From assembly GCA_039096225.1 (NCBI GenBank), contig JBBPEB010000024.1, positions 186,001 through 250,000 of the forward strand: DNA of 64,000 nucleotides, given 5' to 3'. Shown here piece after piece: positions 49,955-58,877 of this stretch (position 1 is the first letter of the stretch; each line of letters opens with the position of its first letter). Under the pieces are notes generated by a model, which was not told the DNA's origin, searched no databases, and saw nothing but the letters and a program-made list of their open reading frames with translations. The stretch comes from Blastocystis sp. Blastoise. Its lineage: Eukaryota; Sar; Bigyra; Opalinata; Blastocystidae. The translations under genes and the position numbers were made by a program.

Positions 49955-50574
49955 CTAATATCTACTTACAATATATAATAAAAATATATTATAGTTTATG
50001 AATAAGAATTTGTATTAATATTTTCTTTTTTAATAACAAATAATAATTCATTTCATAATAAGGATATCTAAAAGTAATGGAACCAAAATTATGTCTGTTT
50101 ATATTTTTAAAAATTTATAAATTATGTTATTAAATTCTTTTATTCTCATATATAGTATAAATATATAAGCATTTATTTAAAGACATTTTGAAGAGAACAA
50201 AAATGAACACAAATAAATATATTATCGTTTTTTTTAAATGAATTCTTATGATATAAAAATATATGTCATACTTATATATGACATATACTAAAAATAATTA
50301 TCTGTATGACAATAACCTTTTCACTATTATAAATAAATATATATAATTCTTATAATTATAGAATAATTTTTTTCAGTCAATTAATAGTGTTTATAGGGAT
50401 ACAATAATCAATCAACAGTATTAAAAAAAATATTTTTTTTTTTTTGAGAGACGTATCACTTTGAAATTTCATTTCTCAGTCAATTTTTAGTTTTTAAGAA
50501 TTTATTTTTTATATATTATAATTAGAAAATATTAAATTATATGTTATAAAAATATTGACTTTATTTAAATAAAA
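49955..50574. other. AT-rich gene-free stretch
   Basis: No supported feature. Confidence 0.4.
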
Positions 50575-51540
50575 ATGATGGTTAAAATTGATCTTATTCG
50601 AAACAATAAAAACAAAAATTTTTGAAAAATAACGAAATTTCTTTTTCATTTTTGAACCCGAGATTCAACGATATTTTATATTTTAACTTTATATATATAT
50701 GCAATATTATATTAACTATTAATATGACTTTTAAAAAGTGTGTTAGGAGGACTTATTTTGGTACAAAGTCGCAATTAACTTTTTTTAACCCTTTTTAAAA
50801 AGTCGTTTGAAGACATAAGAAATCATAATGCTGTATATGAGACATCTATACACCAAATATAAATTCAAAAATTTGAAATGAAGGTGGTCAAGATTTGTTG
50901 ATATACCAACATTCCCTTTTAAAAAGTACACTTATAACATATATATGTATAGTCAAGGTCTGTGTATTTATAAATAAAATCCATAGTTGATTCTATGAGG
51001 CTTAATCAAAAAGATATCGACTAATTCTTGTTTTAAATTAAAACTAACTTGCTATATGAGTGGTGTTTTTTGTGGAAATATCAAATATTAAGTCCATAAA
51101 TCTTTATTAATAGCTAAAAAATTTCAATATTTTTTCGACCATTTTATGTTTTAAATTTATTCATATATTTAGAAAGTGTAAAATTGTAAGATTAAAAAAT
51201 GTAAAGTTTAGAATTTAATAAAATGAAAATTGTTGACAGAACGAGTAATTGAAGTTTTTTAGTCAATTTTTCGATTATTTAAAAACAAATTTTAATAACT
51301 ATTTGGATTGTTTTATGAATATATATGTTGATTCAGATAGTATTGATTAGAATCAAAGGATGTTAAAAATGAATATGTACAATATCTCAATACTTTGTGG
51401 ACCAATATTTTTAAAGGTTTCATATATTATAATAAAATGAGTAATTCTATGTATATAGTAATGAATTTAATCTATTGGATTATTTTGAATACTGATTGCT
51501 TAACTAGATTGTCTTTTATGTTTAAAAGTTGTTTTTATGT
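50575..51540 (+). repeat. dispersed ~1-kb repeat, copy 2
   Basis: Direct-orientation homologue of 10275-11240; see landmarks there. Diverged throughout with small indels. Confidence 0.6.
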
Positions 51541-51707
51541 GTGGTGAAAAATGTTATAAACTAAAAAATAAAATTATAAATTATAAATATAAAATAATGA
51601 ATAAACAATATAAAATTATAGAATAAAAAATATAAATAATTTCCTGAAATTTCTTAAAAAATATAAGAGAAAAATAAATATTAAGTTTATATAATTTTGA
51701 TGGAAAC

Positions 51708-51990
51708 AAAAGAATTCTATAAAATGTACGACAGTTTTTATTGGTTAAAAATACAAATTTGATCCTTTTAGCATATTTTAGTGGCCTAGTCGATTAAGTA
51801 TTTTTTTGTGGGACTGTTTTAGGCCTTTAGACATGAAATTTTTGAAAATTAAAAAAAAGTATCATAATAGATTTTTTATATAGTATCTTAATATATTATC
51901 AGTTTAACTTAGATACGTAACACAAAAAAGTAATCGGTCCATTTATATCAGTTCAATTTGTGTGCTATCAATCTTTCTTTATATACAAGA
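51708..51990 (+). repeat. ~270-bp dispersed repeat, copy 2
   Basis: Direct-orientation match to 23568-23850, the best-conserved part being CACAAAAAAGTAATCGGTCC and what follows it. Confidence 0.7.
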
Positions 51991-52357
51991 TTTTAATTAT
52001 CATTAAAATAACGATTAAATAAATGAGAAAATGATGTTTTAAAAGGTAATGAACAAATAAAAACCCCAAAACATATCAGACACAAAACCATTTTTTTTTT
52101 TTTTTAAATTTTATTTTTTGTATCTAAAAAGGTCTGACTAAAAAATAAAAACTACTCATTAATGAAAATTATTAATCCAGTGAAAATGTATATTAGTGCA
52201 GCTATTTTTATTTTTGAATAGAAAATTGATATATTTATATAAAATAATAATAAATTATATTTAATAAGTGATAAGTGAATAAGAAAAGAGAAATAAATTA
52301 ACAAATAGAAGTGATATAAGTTAATAGTATATGTAAATAGGATACAACGAAATATAA
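51991..52357. other. AT-rich 5' flank of the tRNA gene
   Basis: No feature beyond homopolymer runs. Confidence 0.4.
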
Positions 52358-52429
52358 GCCTCGATAGCTCAGTCGGGAGAGCGTATGACTGAAGATCATA
52401 AGGTCCCTGGTTCGATCCCGGGTCAAGGC
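52358..52429 (+). tRNA. tRNA-Phe (GAA)
   Basis: Cloverleaf folds by eye: acceptor GCCTCGA/TCAAGGC (one C-A mismatch at pair 5-68), D-stem GCTC/GAGC, anticodon stem TATGA/TCATA with loop CTGAAGA (anticodon GAA), five-base variable loop, and T-stem CCTGG/CCGGG with loop TTCGATC. The internal promoter A box (TAGCTCAGTCGG) and B box (GGTTCGATCCC) are canonical for RNA polymerase III. No intron; CCA is not encoded. A T-rich run follows at 52435-52445, suitable as a Pol III terminator. The acceptor mismatch is the only oddity. Confidence 0.92.
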
Positions 52430-52462
52430 GTAATTTTATTTTTGTTTATTTTTATATAGTCT

Positions 52463-54360
52463 ATGATCGATAAGGATCACTTTGGAAGTGGTTTGGAGTT
52501 CAAACTCTACACCAAAAATATTTTTCCTAAATGGGAAAAATATCTTTATAGATTTCAAATTTGGAAATCTCAGTTCAGAGATGATGGTCTACAACAGCTG
52601 TATCAAAAGTCGTTGTCAAACTATCATTCTTCTTCACTGAGAAAACTGAGTTTAAAGAGATCTACTCATGTATTCAGCTGGAAGTTTACTCAAAATAAAA
52701 AGTTTCAAATTTACAGTCAAAATTCAAAAATAATTAGAAAAATGAAAAATTCAAATTTTTCATGTTCTTCTTCTACCCCTTTTTATTTCTCTAATAGAGA
52801 AATTAAGAATTTCAAAGCTTCTAATAATGGAATCTACACGTCTTCCGCCATTGAATCTCAAGATCCAAACCACAAAAATTTTGCTCATTTACTTAATCGG
52901 CGAAGTGAAGTGGTTCGAAAATTGGCTTCTAAGGTTCCATCTACTACTGATAAGGGTCCTCATTACAAAAAACCATGTTTTAGCTCAAAAGCTCAGAAAC
53001 AAGAGAGAATGGTGAAATACATTATGAAAAAGGTCCTTTCCAAAAATATCAAAATTGGTATCCGTGATGGTTCTTCTTACTCTACATCAGATAATGGTCT
53101 TCGTTTAGATTCTTCTATGGTTTCCAAAAACAGAGAGAATGGTGACTTTAAAGAAGTTTCAAAAAATGATGAAAATGGTGTGGAAAGCAAGATAATGATG
53201 AATACGAATGGCTGTGATGATATTAATACTTCAATGGTTCCTAATGAGAGAAAAGAAGCCAAGAATGATGATGAAAATAATATATATATAGATGTTATTA
53301 ATGAGAATACTAATATGAATAATAATATAATAGATATCAATAATGATGAAAATAATATAAATATTAATTATATAGATAATAATAATGACGAAAATAATAT
53401 AGTCCATAATTATGTAAAGAATAATAAGAATATAGATAATAAGAATATGGATAAGAATACTAATGAAATTGGTACTAATATGGAAGATAATGATAATAAT
53501 TATATAGAAAGTGATGATTCTTCATATGTTCCAGATTCTGAAATGGATGATGTTGATAGTTATACCTCTTCTAGTTATTATACATCAGATATGGATGAAA
53601 GTGAAGATATGAATGAATTAGAAAAACATGAAATAGTGAAGATAGATGATATAAGTAATGAAAATAATAATATAAATAATCCTCTAAATATACTTATGAA
53701 TGATCTTCTTAATGATGTTAATAATTATATAGATAAAAATGAATATATAGATAAATATAAATATGAAAATGAAATATCAAATGATATAGATAATAAAAAT
53801 ATGAATAATATTTCTAATACTCCTATTACTCCTAATAACACTATAACTCCTATAACTCCTATAACTCCTTCTATTCCTATAACTCCTTCTACTCCTAATA
53901 CTTCTATAACTCCTTCTACTACTATATCTCCTAATACTCCTATAATTCCTTCTACTCTTATAACTCTTATAACTCCTTCTACTGCTAATACTTCTATAAC
54001 TCCTAATACTCCTATAAATGTTTCTACTCCTATAACTTCTTCTACCCCTATAACTTCTGGTACTTCAATAACTCCTATAACCCATATTACTTCTATAACT
54101 CCTATTACTCCTATAACTCCTCTTGATCCTATAACTCCTATAACTCCTTCTACTCCTATAACTCCTATTAACCCAATAACTCCTATTACTCCTATAACTC
54201 CTATTACTCCTATAATTCCAATAACTACAATAACTCCTATAAATCCTATTACTCCTATAACTCCTATAACTCCTTCTACTCCTATAACTCCTATAACTCC
54301 TATTACACCTGTAACTACTATTAACCATTTATATATTAATTCTCATCTAAATGTTAATAC

Positions 54361-54397
<37 letters not shown>

Positions 54398-54695
54398 ATT
54401 AACAGAGATACTGACATAAATAGATTTAATAATATTAATAAATTGTCTAATAATAATAATAATAATAATAATTCTTTAGATATTAATTCCTCAACTAATA
54501 TAAATGAATCTACTAATATTAATAATAATATGATAATAGATTCTTCTTCTTCTGATAATAATAATAATAATTCTACAGATATCGATATTAATAATACTAG
54601 TATATATGATAATGATATTGATTCTACTGATATTAATATTATAGATATTACAGAAGATGAAACAGATGCTATGAATACCTTTGATGATCATGAAG

Positions 54696-54770
<75 letters not shown>

Positions 54771-55465
54771 GAAGAAATAGATCTGATTCAATTTCTTCTT
54801 CTTCCTCTTCCTCTTCCTCCTCCTCTTCCTCTTCCTCTTCATCTTCTTCTTCATCTGGAATGGATATAGAAGAATCAAATATTAATAATAATAATAATGA
54901 TATTGATATAGATAATATGCCTTCTATTATTCCTTCTATTATCAGAAATTTAAATAGAAATACAAATCCTCTTCAACAAATTAATAATAATAATAATAAT
55001 AATATTTCTCCTCCAAATAATAATCAAACTATAAATCAATCAATTCCTAATAATAATATTAATAATACTATAAATGATATTGATTTATATTTATCTCTTA
55101 ATAATCATATTAATAATCCTATTATTCCTAATTATCTTCATATTCCTATTCAAGATAGAATATATCCTTATAATTTAGATAATCTTGATTTACCTACTGG
55201 AATAATAGAAAACAATATGATGAATACATTATTTAATTCTAATAGAAGAGTATTAACATTAGATTCTTCTATTTATTCTATAAATTCTATTCCTAATAAT
55301 ATTCCTAATTTTCCTACAGAATGTAATTGGATATTTCCTTGTAAACCAGATTTCTTTATTGGTTATAATGAAATACGAAATCATGAGAAAGGAAAAGTAT
55401 GGAAATATTTAAATGAAATACGTGAATGTTTTAATCATATAATATTAAGGGTTAAATCCCGATAG
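52463..55465 (+). CDS. 1000-aa Asn/Ser/Thr-Pro-rich protein, 3' end truncated by a MITE
   Basis: Starts at an ATG 33 bp after the tRNA-Phe gene. Residues 1-250 have ordinary composition, basic and Ser-rich, without a recognised domain. A long Asn/Asp/Ile-rich region follows, then about 170 residues of ITP(I/S/N) repeats (about 53815-54325), then poly-Asn and a run of 20 or more Ser (about 54700-54855), and a structured C-terminal segment ([21 protein letters not shown]...). The last codons and the stop lie within GGGTTAAATCCCGATAG, the terminus of the MITE family at 49249-49604, so the native C-terminus was lost by insertion. Function unknown. The Thr-Pro repeats suggest a low-complexity or secreted/cell-surface protein, but no signal peptide is apparent. 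Confidence 0.6.
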
Positions 55466-55587
55466 TCAAGTTTTCAGAAATTTATTTACGAGTTGACATT
55501 TGTGTCCTAATTTTTTACGAGTTGACATTTGTGCCTTAATTATTTACAAGTTGACATTTGTGTCCTAATTTTTTACGAGTTGACATT
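55448..55587. mobile_element. partial MITE copy with iterated ACGAGTTGACA
   Basis: Left terminus GGGTTAAATCCCGATAGTCAA identical in layout to 49249, followed by four units of TTTACGAGTTGACATTTGTG spaced about 31 bp. The right terminus is missing; sequence changes abruptly to the foldback element at 55590. Confidence 0.75.
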
Positions 55588-55589
55588 TG

Positions 55590-55705
55590 ATTCTTCCGTT
55601 CTTCGAACTGCAGAAGGGGGTATGCAAACCCCGCATAGAGTCTGCGCGACGCGCGCAGCCATAAGCGGGGAAGTCATCCCCCCTTTTTGTTCTCGACGGA
55701 AGAAT
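55590..55705. repeat. GC-rich foldback element
   Basis: Perfect 10-bp outer arms (ATTCTTCCGT/ACGGAAGAAT), then imperfect arms with AAGGGGGTATG against CATCCCCCCTT and CCCCGC against GCGGGG, and a core CTGCGCG-AC-GCGCGCAG. Overall about 55-60% GC, in a neighbourhood of 20-25%. Confidence 0.75.
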
Positions 55706-56440
55706 TAATAACATTTCTGAAGTAAAATAACCATGGGAGTGTAGGGTAGTGTGTGTGTGTATTTATTTTTTCCCATGTTTATTTATTTTTAATTTATTTG
55801 TGTTCCGATTCCAACGTGAAACGTAAAGTGATCAAGGAGAAACTCATAGTAATCATAAAAGAAATAAAATACACACTCACACCCTCCCCTTTACAGGGAA
55901 TATTCATAGGAAATGACTCCATCGTTGGTAAAGTGAGTAAAATAATCACGGGAATACAGAAAGAAATACGAAAAGAAGCACAGAATGTGCTAAATAAACA
56001 CACACCCCGACCCTCCCTTTATATAGAGAAAAGATGAAATGGATGGTTCTATCTAAAAAGAAATAATAAAAATAATCACGGGAATATATAAAAATAAAAA
56101 TGTATGTATAGTGATCAATAAATAATATAAAAAGTCATGATAATCATAAAAAATTTATATAAAAAAGAGTAAAGTGATCAAGGTATGTATTTATAGTGGG
56201 TGAAAGAAAAGCTGGTGGTGGTGTGGTCTTGTAAAAAGATGTACCCACCACCACGATTATAACGAGAGACTTTTGGAAACAAGGGTGACCGTTATGGAAA
56301 TAGGATGCGTCATCGTGAATTGTCCAATCAAATTGCTTAAAAATGTAAAAATGAGGGATTTTGGAACACAAAAACACAATTATATTGGGGAAACTGGGGA
56401 AACTAATTGTGTTCCAGTGGTTTTAGGTGGCGGCATGTAT
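55706..56440. other. junction region between host repeats and PLV, no certain gene
   Basis: Contains a 94-codon plus-strand frame (55753-56037) with a plausible basic segment (NVKRKVIKEKLIVIIKEI...) and repeated TAATCACGGGAATA and GTGATCAAGG words, possibly exon duplicates; function unknown. At 56211-56258 a GGTGGTGG/CCACCACC inverted pair, and at 56373-56412 a CACAATTA/TAATTGTG palindrome, lie upstream of the PLV recombinase. A CCAAT box is at about 56322. Confidence 0.35.
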
Positions 56441-56447
56441 ATCAATT

Positions 56448-56495
56448 TTCTAGAATATTCTAGAACATTCTCGAAACTTCTAGAACATTCTAGAA
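56448..56495. promoter_or_regulatory. heat-shock-element-like array, 5 units
   Basis: TTCTAGAA at 56448, 56458, 56478 and 56488, with TTCTCGAA at 56468: exact 10-bp spacing. It lies about 90 bp upstream of the recombinase start codon. The pattern (alternating TTC and GAA separated by 2 bp) is the consensus for heat shock factor binding. Confidence 0.7.
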
Positions 56496-56583
56496 CATGA
56501 GAATCTTAGATATTTTATTTTGATTTTCTTATGTATTATTCTTTTGAAAATAGAAGTTTTAGAGATTCTACTTGAGAAAATCA

Positions 56584-57519
56584 ATGAAAAATACAAATTA
56601 TGACAAGTATCTTTTGGTTATACAGAATTCAAATTATTCTGATATTTGGAAAAAACGTTTAACCAATTATTTCAATTTATATATTTTCCCATTACCATTT
56701 AAAAAGTTCTCAGAATTCTTAAAGAATCCTTATTCATTCATGGATTATATGGTAAATGAACGTAAAATCAAAATTAGTCCAATGAAATCGTTATGTGAAT
56801 TGATTTTATTTATTATACGTAATGTTTCTTCATTAAATAAAGAAGGTATTTTAAATAAATGGTGTGAATTTTATGTGATTATCAATTCAATGTATGAAAA
56901 ATATCTGGATAATAAGAAACGCACTTTGATTCAAGATCTTATTAAAGATGGTATTACGACTCCTTATTTACATGAATATCACGATAAATTAGAAAATTAT
57001 AATCCATTACGATTAATATTAGATTTTTACTCCTATCTTCCTCCTGCTCGTGCTGATTATGCTCAATTATTCATTCTATCACCAGAAGATACTATTGATC
57101 CAACTATTCATAAGAATTATATTGTTTATGATAAAGAGAAACACACTGGTTCTATTCTATTAAATGATTATAAAACTGCTGGTAAATACTCTACAATTCA
57201 ATTAGATGCACCAAAAGAATTGATTGAAGATCTAGAATTACTCTTAAAAAGAAATCCAAATCGTAAATTTATATTTGAATCTTCTGTAAGAACTGGATTT
57301 ACTACTAAAGCATTTGATTGGTTTGTGAATAAGCATTTAAAACAAATCCATCCAAAATTGACCATTAATGCATTAAGAAAATTATATGCTACAACTACAA
57401 CCAATACATTCCAAGATATAGAAAATTCTGCTTCTGCTTTATGTCATAATGATTATACACATATTAATTCTTATGTATCTTTAGAAAATAATAATTTATT
57501 TAAAAAATTAATTGAATAA
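56584..57519 (+). CDS. PLV tyrosine recombinase (integrase), 311 aa
   Basis: Start set at the first ATG of the frame (56584). The catalytic domain is complete: Arg156 in LPPARADYA, Lys197 in LNDYKTAGKY, Arg265 in INALRKLYATT, His288 in ALCHNDYTHI and the nucleophile Tyr297 in INSYVSLENN. The PPxRxDY and DYKTxxxY contexts are those of recombinases from polinton-like viruses, virophages and related giant-virus elements rather than Cryptons. The first 130 residues form the helical core-binding domain. It would integrate and excise the viral genome by strand exchange. The gene is intact, has an HSE-like array upstream and a TTTGTTTTGTTTTAA motif 16 bp after its stop, and is convergent with the gene at 57593. 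Confidence 0.85.
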   Translation: MKNTNYDKYLLVIQNSNYSDIWKKRLTNYFNLYIFPLPFKKFSEFLKNPYSFMDYMVNERKIKISPMKSLCELILFIIRNVSSLNKEGILNKWCEFYVIINSMYEKYLDNKKRTLIQDLIKDGITTPYLHEYHDKLENYNPLRLILDFYSYLPPARADYAQLFILSPEDTIDPTIHKNYIVYDKEKHTGSILLNDYKTAGKYSTIQLDAPKELIEDLELLLKRNPNRKFIFESSVRTGFTTKAFDWFVNKHLKQIHPKLTINALRKLYATTTTNTFQDIENSASALCHNDYTHINSYVSLENNNLFKKLIE

Positions 57520-57534
57520 TTTTATGTTTTTATG

Positions 57535-57549
57535 TTTGTTTTGTTTTAA
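57535..57549 (+). promoter_or_regulatory. PLV 3' motif TTTGTTTTGTTTTAA
   Basis: Sense-strand copy directly after the recombinase gene. Counterparts follow other PLV genes, each on the coding strand: 58000-57988, 58253-58241, 60565-60553, 61489-61477 and 63121-63132. Possibly an mRNA 3'-end or termination signal. Confidence 0.45.
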
Positions 57550-57592
57550 TTTTGAATATAACTAAACAACTAGTAATAAAAGGATATAAAAA

Positions 57593-57967
57593 TTAATTAA
57601 AAGGTAAGAAAGATAGATTATTATTATTATTTTGATATTGATTTTGTTGTTGATTACTTTTCATAGTTGGCATAAACATATTATTGGGTTGAATAAGATT
57701 CTTATCATCTTGATATTGATTCTCATTCTTCATATATTGTTTATCCAATAGCATTTCAAGACGTTGATGAATCACAGGATCATCTATATAAAGTAACATG
57801 TTTCTACAGTAACTCAATTGCAAATCACTAAGATTCTTGTTGTTATTATTATTTAAAAATTGTTCTAATAGATTTGCTATTTCATTCTTTTTGGATTTAA
57901 TTCCTTCTTCTTTTAGATTCTTCATCACACGACAAAAATAAGAATAACTAAGATATTTCTTGTTCAT
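57593..57967 (-). CDS. PLV hypothetical protein, 124 aa
   Basis: ATG to TAA. Residues 1-85 are helical and basic, with an LxxLLEQFL segment and a C-x(2)-N motif; the last 40 are Gln/Asn-rich and end in a short hydrophobic LSFLPFN. No family recognised. Two TTCTAGAA units lie about 100 bp upstream (58068-58085), overlapping the end of the preceding gene, which suggests its own promoter. It is convergent with the recombinase gene, with 73 bp between stop codons. Confidence 0.6.
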   Translation of the reverse strand: MNKKYLSYSYFCRVMKNLKEEGIKSKKNEIANLLEQFLNNNNNKNLSDLQLSYCRNMLLYIDDPVIHQRLEMLLDKQYMKNENQYQDDKNLIQPNNMFMPTMKSNQQQNQYQNNNNNLSFLPFN

Positions 57968-58067
57968 TATTTAAATTAACCAATGATTAAACAAAACAAA
58001 TTAATTATATAAAACACTAATATAATAAATTAAAGATTCTACAAATAGAGCCAGTTCAAAATGAATG

Positions 58068-58085
58068 TTCTAGAATGTTCTAGAA
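58068..58085. promoter_or_regulatory. HSE-like pair
   Basis: TTCTAGAA at 58068 and 58078, 10 bp apart, followed by a degenerate TTTCTTGG unit. Upstream of the gene at 57593-57967; overlaps the last codons of the small membrane protein gene. Confidence 0.6.
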
Positions 58086-58225
58086 CGTTTCTTGGACATA
58101 TAAAAGTAAAGTAAAATATATATAATAATAAGAACAATTTCAATAACTGACAATATTTCATTTACATTCTCTAAAGTTTCTGCACTACGATCTAAGTAGT
58201 AATTGCCAAATCGTTTCTTTGTCAT
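58070..58225 (-). CDS. PLV small single-pass membrane protein, 51 aa
   Basis: Start at ATG 58225 (an earlier in-frame codon is internal to the intergenic motif). A basic N-terminus (MTKKRFGNYY) is followed by a polar segment and one strongly hydrophobic helix of about 20 residues (residues 25-45, VIEIVLIIIYILLYFYM), ending in a basic KKRSRTF tail. Its promoter would include the TTCTAGAA pair at 58290-58307. Small membrane proteins are common in PLVs and virophages, but no specific function can be given. Confidence 0.55.
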   Translation of the reverse strand: MTKKRFGNYYLDRSAETLENVNEILSVIEIVLIIIYILLYFYMSKKRSRTF

Positions 58226-58289
58226 TATAGTATTAAATAATAAACAAAACAAATTAATTATATAAAATATTAATATAATAAATTAAAGA

Positions 58290-58307
58290 TTCTAGAATAT
58301 TCTAGAA
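58290..58307. promoter_or_regulatory. HSE-like pair
   Basis: TTCTAGAA at 58290 and 58300, 65-80 bp upstream of the ATG of the small membrane protein (58225). Confidence 0.6.
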
Positions 58308-58311
58308 TGTT

Positions 58312-58845
58312 TTAACAAGGCATAAGATTTCCATTAGAAAGTAAATAAAGTAAAGAATAATAAAAGCAACCATTTGCATTACTTGTAGTTTTTTGGTGTT
58401 GAATAGGATTATATTGAATATTATGATTTTGAATAAATGATTTTGAAAAAGTAGGTTCATTTCCTAATGATGAATAGTGTTCTATGTTTTTATTACCATT
58501 ATAAATAACAGCTTCAAAATGACCATTATAAGGATCACTAGGACTTTCATGAAAGATCATATTAAATTTAGTTTGATCTTGATCTATATTTTGTTCAAAA
58601 TCATCATAACTATTATAATAATTATAAGATTGAGAATTCGTTTTATTTAATTGTTTCATAACATTTTCAGCACGATCACAAGCAACAGAAGAGGTAGGTT
58701 TATTTAAATAAGCATAATTATATAATTGAGATATTAAAGAATTTGGTATATTACAATATTGAGATAGAGTTTGTTTGAAATTATCAGGGGATCTAGGAGT
58801 AACATGACGAGTTTTATCAGATATAATAGGATTATCGCAATTCAT
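58312..58845 (-). CDS. adenain-like cysteine protease of the PLV
   Basis: The first ATG of the frame is 58845, giving 177 aa, but the open frame extends upstream to about 58932 and overlaps the 3' end of the structural precursor gene (see the frameshift site). Numbered from Met58845, the catalytic region shows His109 in YNGHFEAVIYNG, an acidic residue in IEHYSSLG (Glu122), Gln-containing QHQKTTSN and Cys160 in ANGCFYYSLLYL. The order His-acid-Gln-Cys and the spacing match the adenovirus-type C5 protease family of adenoviruses, polintons and PLVs. Unusually, Gly precedes rather than follows the Cys. The role would be maturation of capsid proteins at Gly-Gly sites. It may be made mainly as a fusion to the precursor. 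Confidence 0.65.
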   Translation of the reverse strand: MNCDNPIISDKTRHVTPRSPDNFKQTLSQYCNIPNSLISQLYNYAYLNKPTSSVACDRAENVMKQLNKTNSQSYNYYNSYDDFEQNIDQDQTKFNMIFHESPSDPYNGHFEAVIYNGNKNIEHYSSLGNEPTFSKSFIQNHNIQYNPIQHQKTTSNANGCFYYSLLYLLSNGNLMPC

Positions 58846-58877
58846 TGAATTTTGAATTAATTTCTCATCTTTACTCT

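Noticed and set aside
52358-52429. tRNA as PLV attachment site
   Set aside because: No repeat of the tRNA 3' end was found near 55.4-56.5 kb, and the intervening 1000-aa gene and MITE separate them.
54690-54878. Minus-strand frames of poly-Tyr and poly-Arg, and a poly-Ile frame, over the Asn/Ser runs
   Set aside because: Shadows of the trinucleotide repeats in the 1000-aa plus-strand gene.
55489-55587. Four 31-bp repeats resembling a short CRISPR array
   Set aside because: Spacers are near-identical to each other and the units occur in the MITE at 49249-49604.
56572-56583. Earlier TTG start for the PLV recombinase
   Set aside because: Non-ATG initiation is not expected here; the ATG at 56584 leaves the core-binding domain complete.
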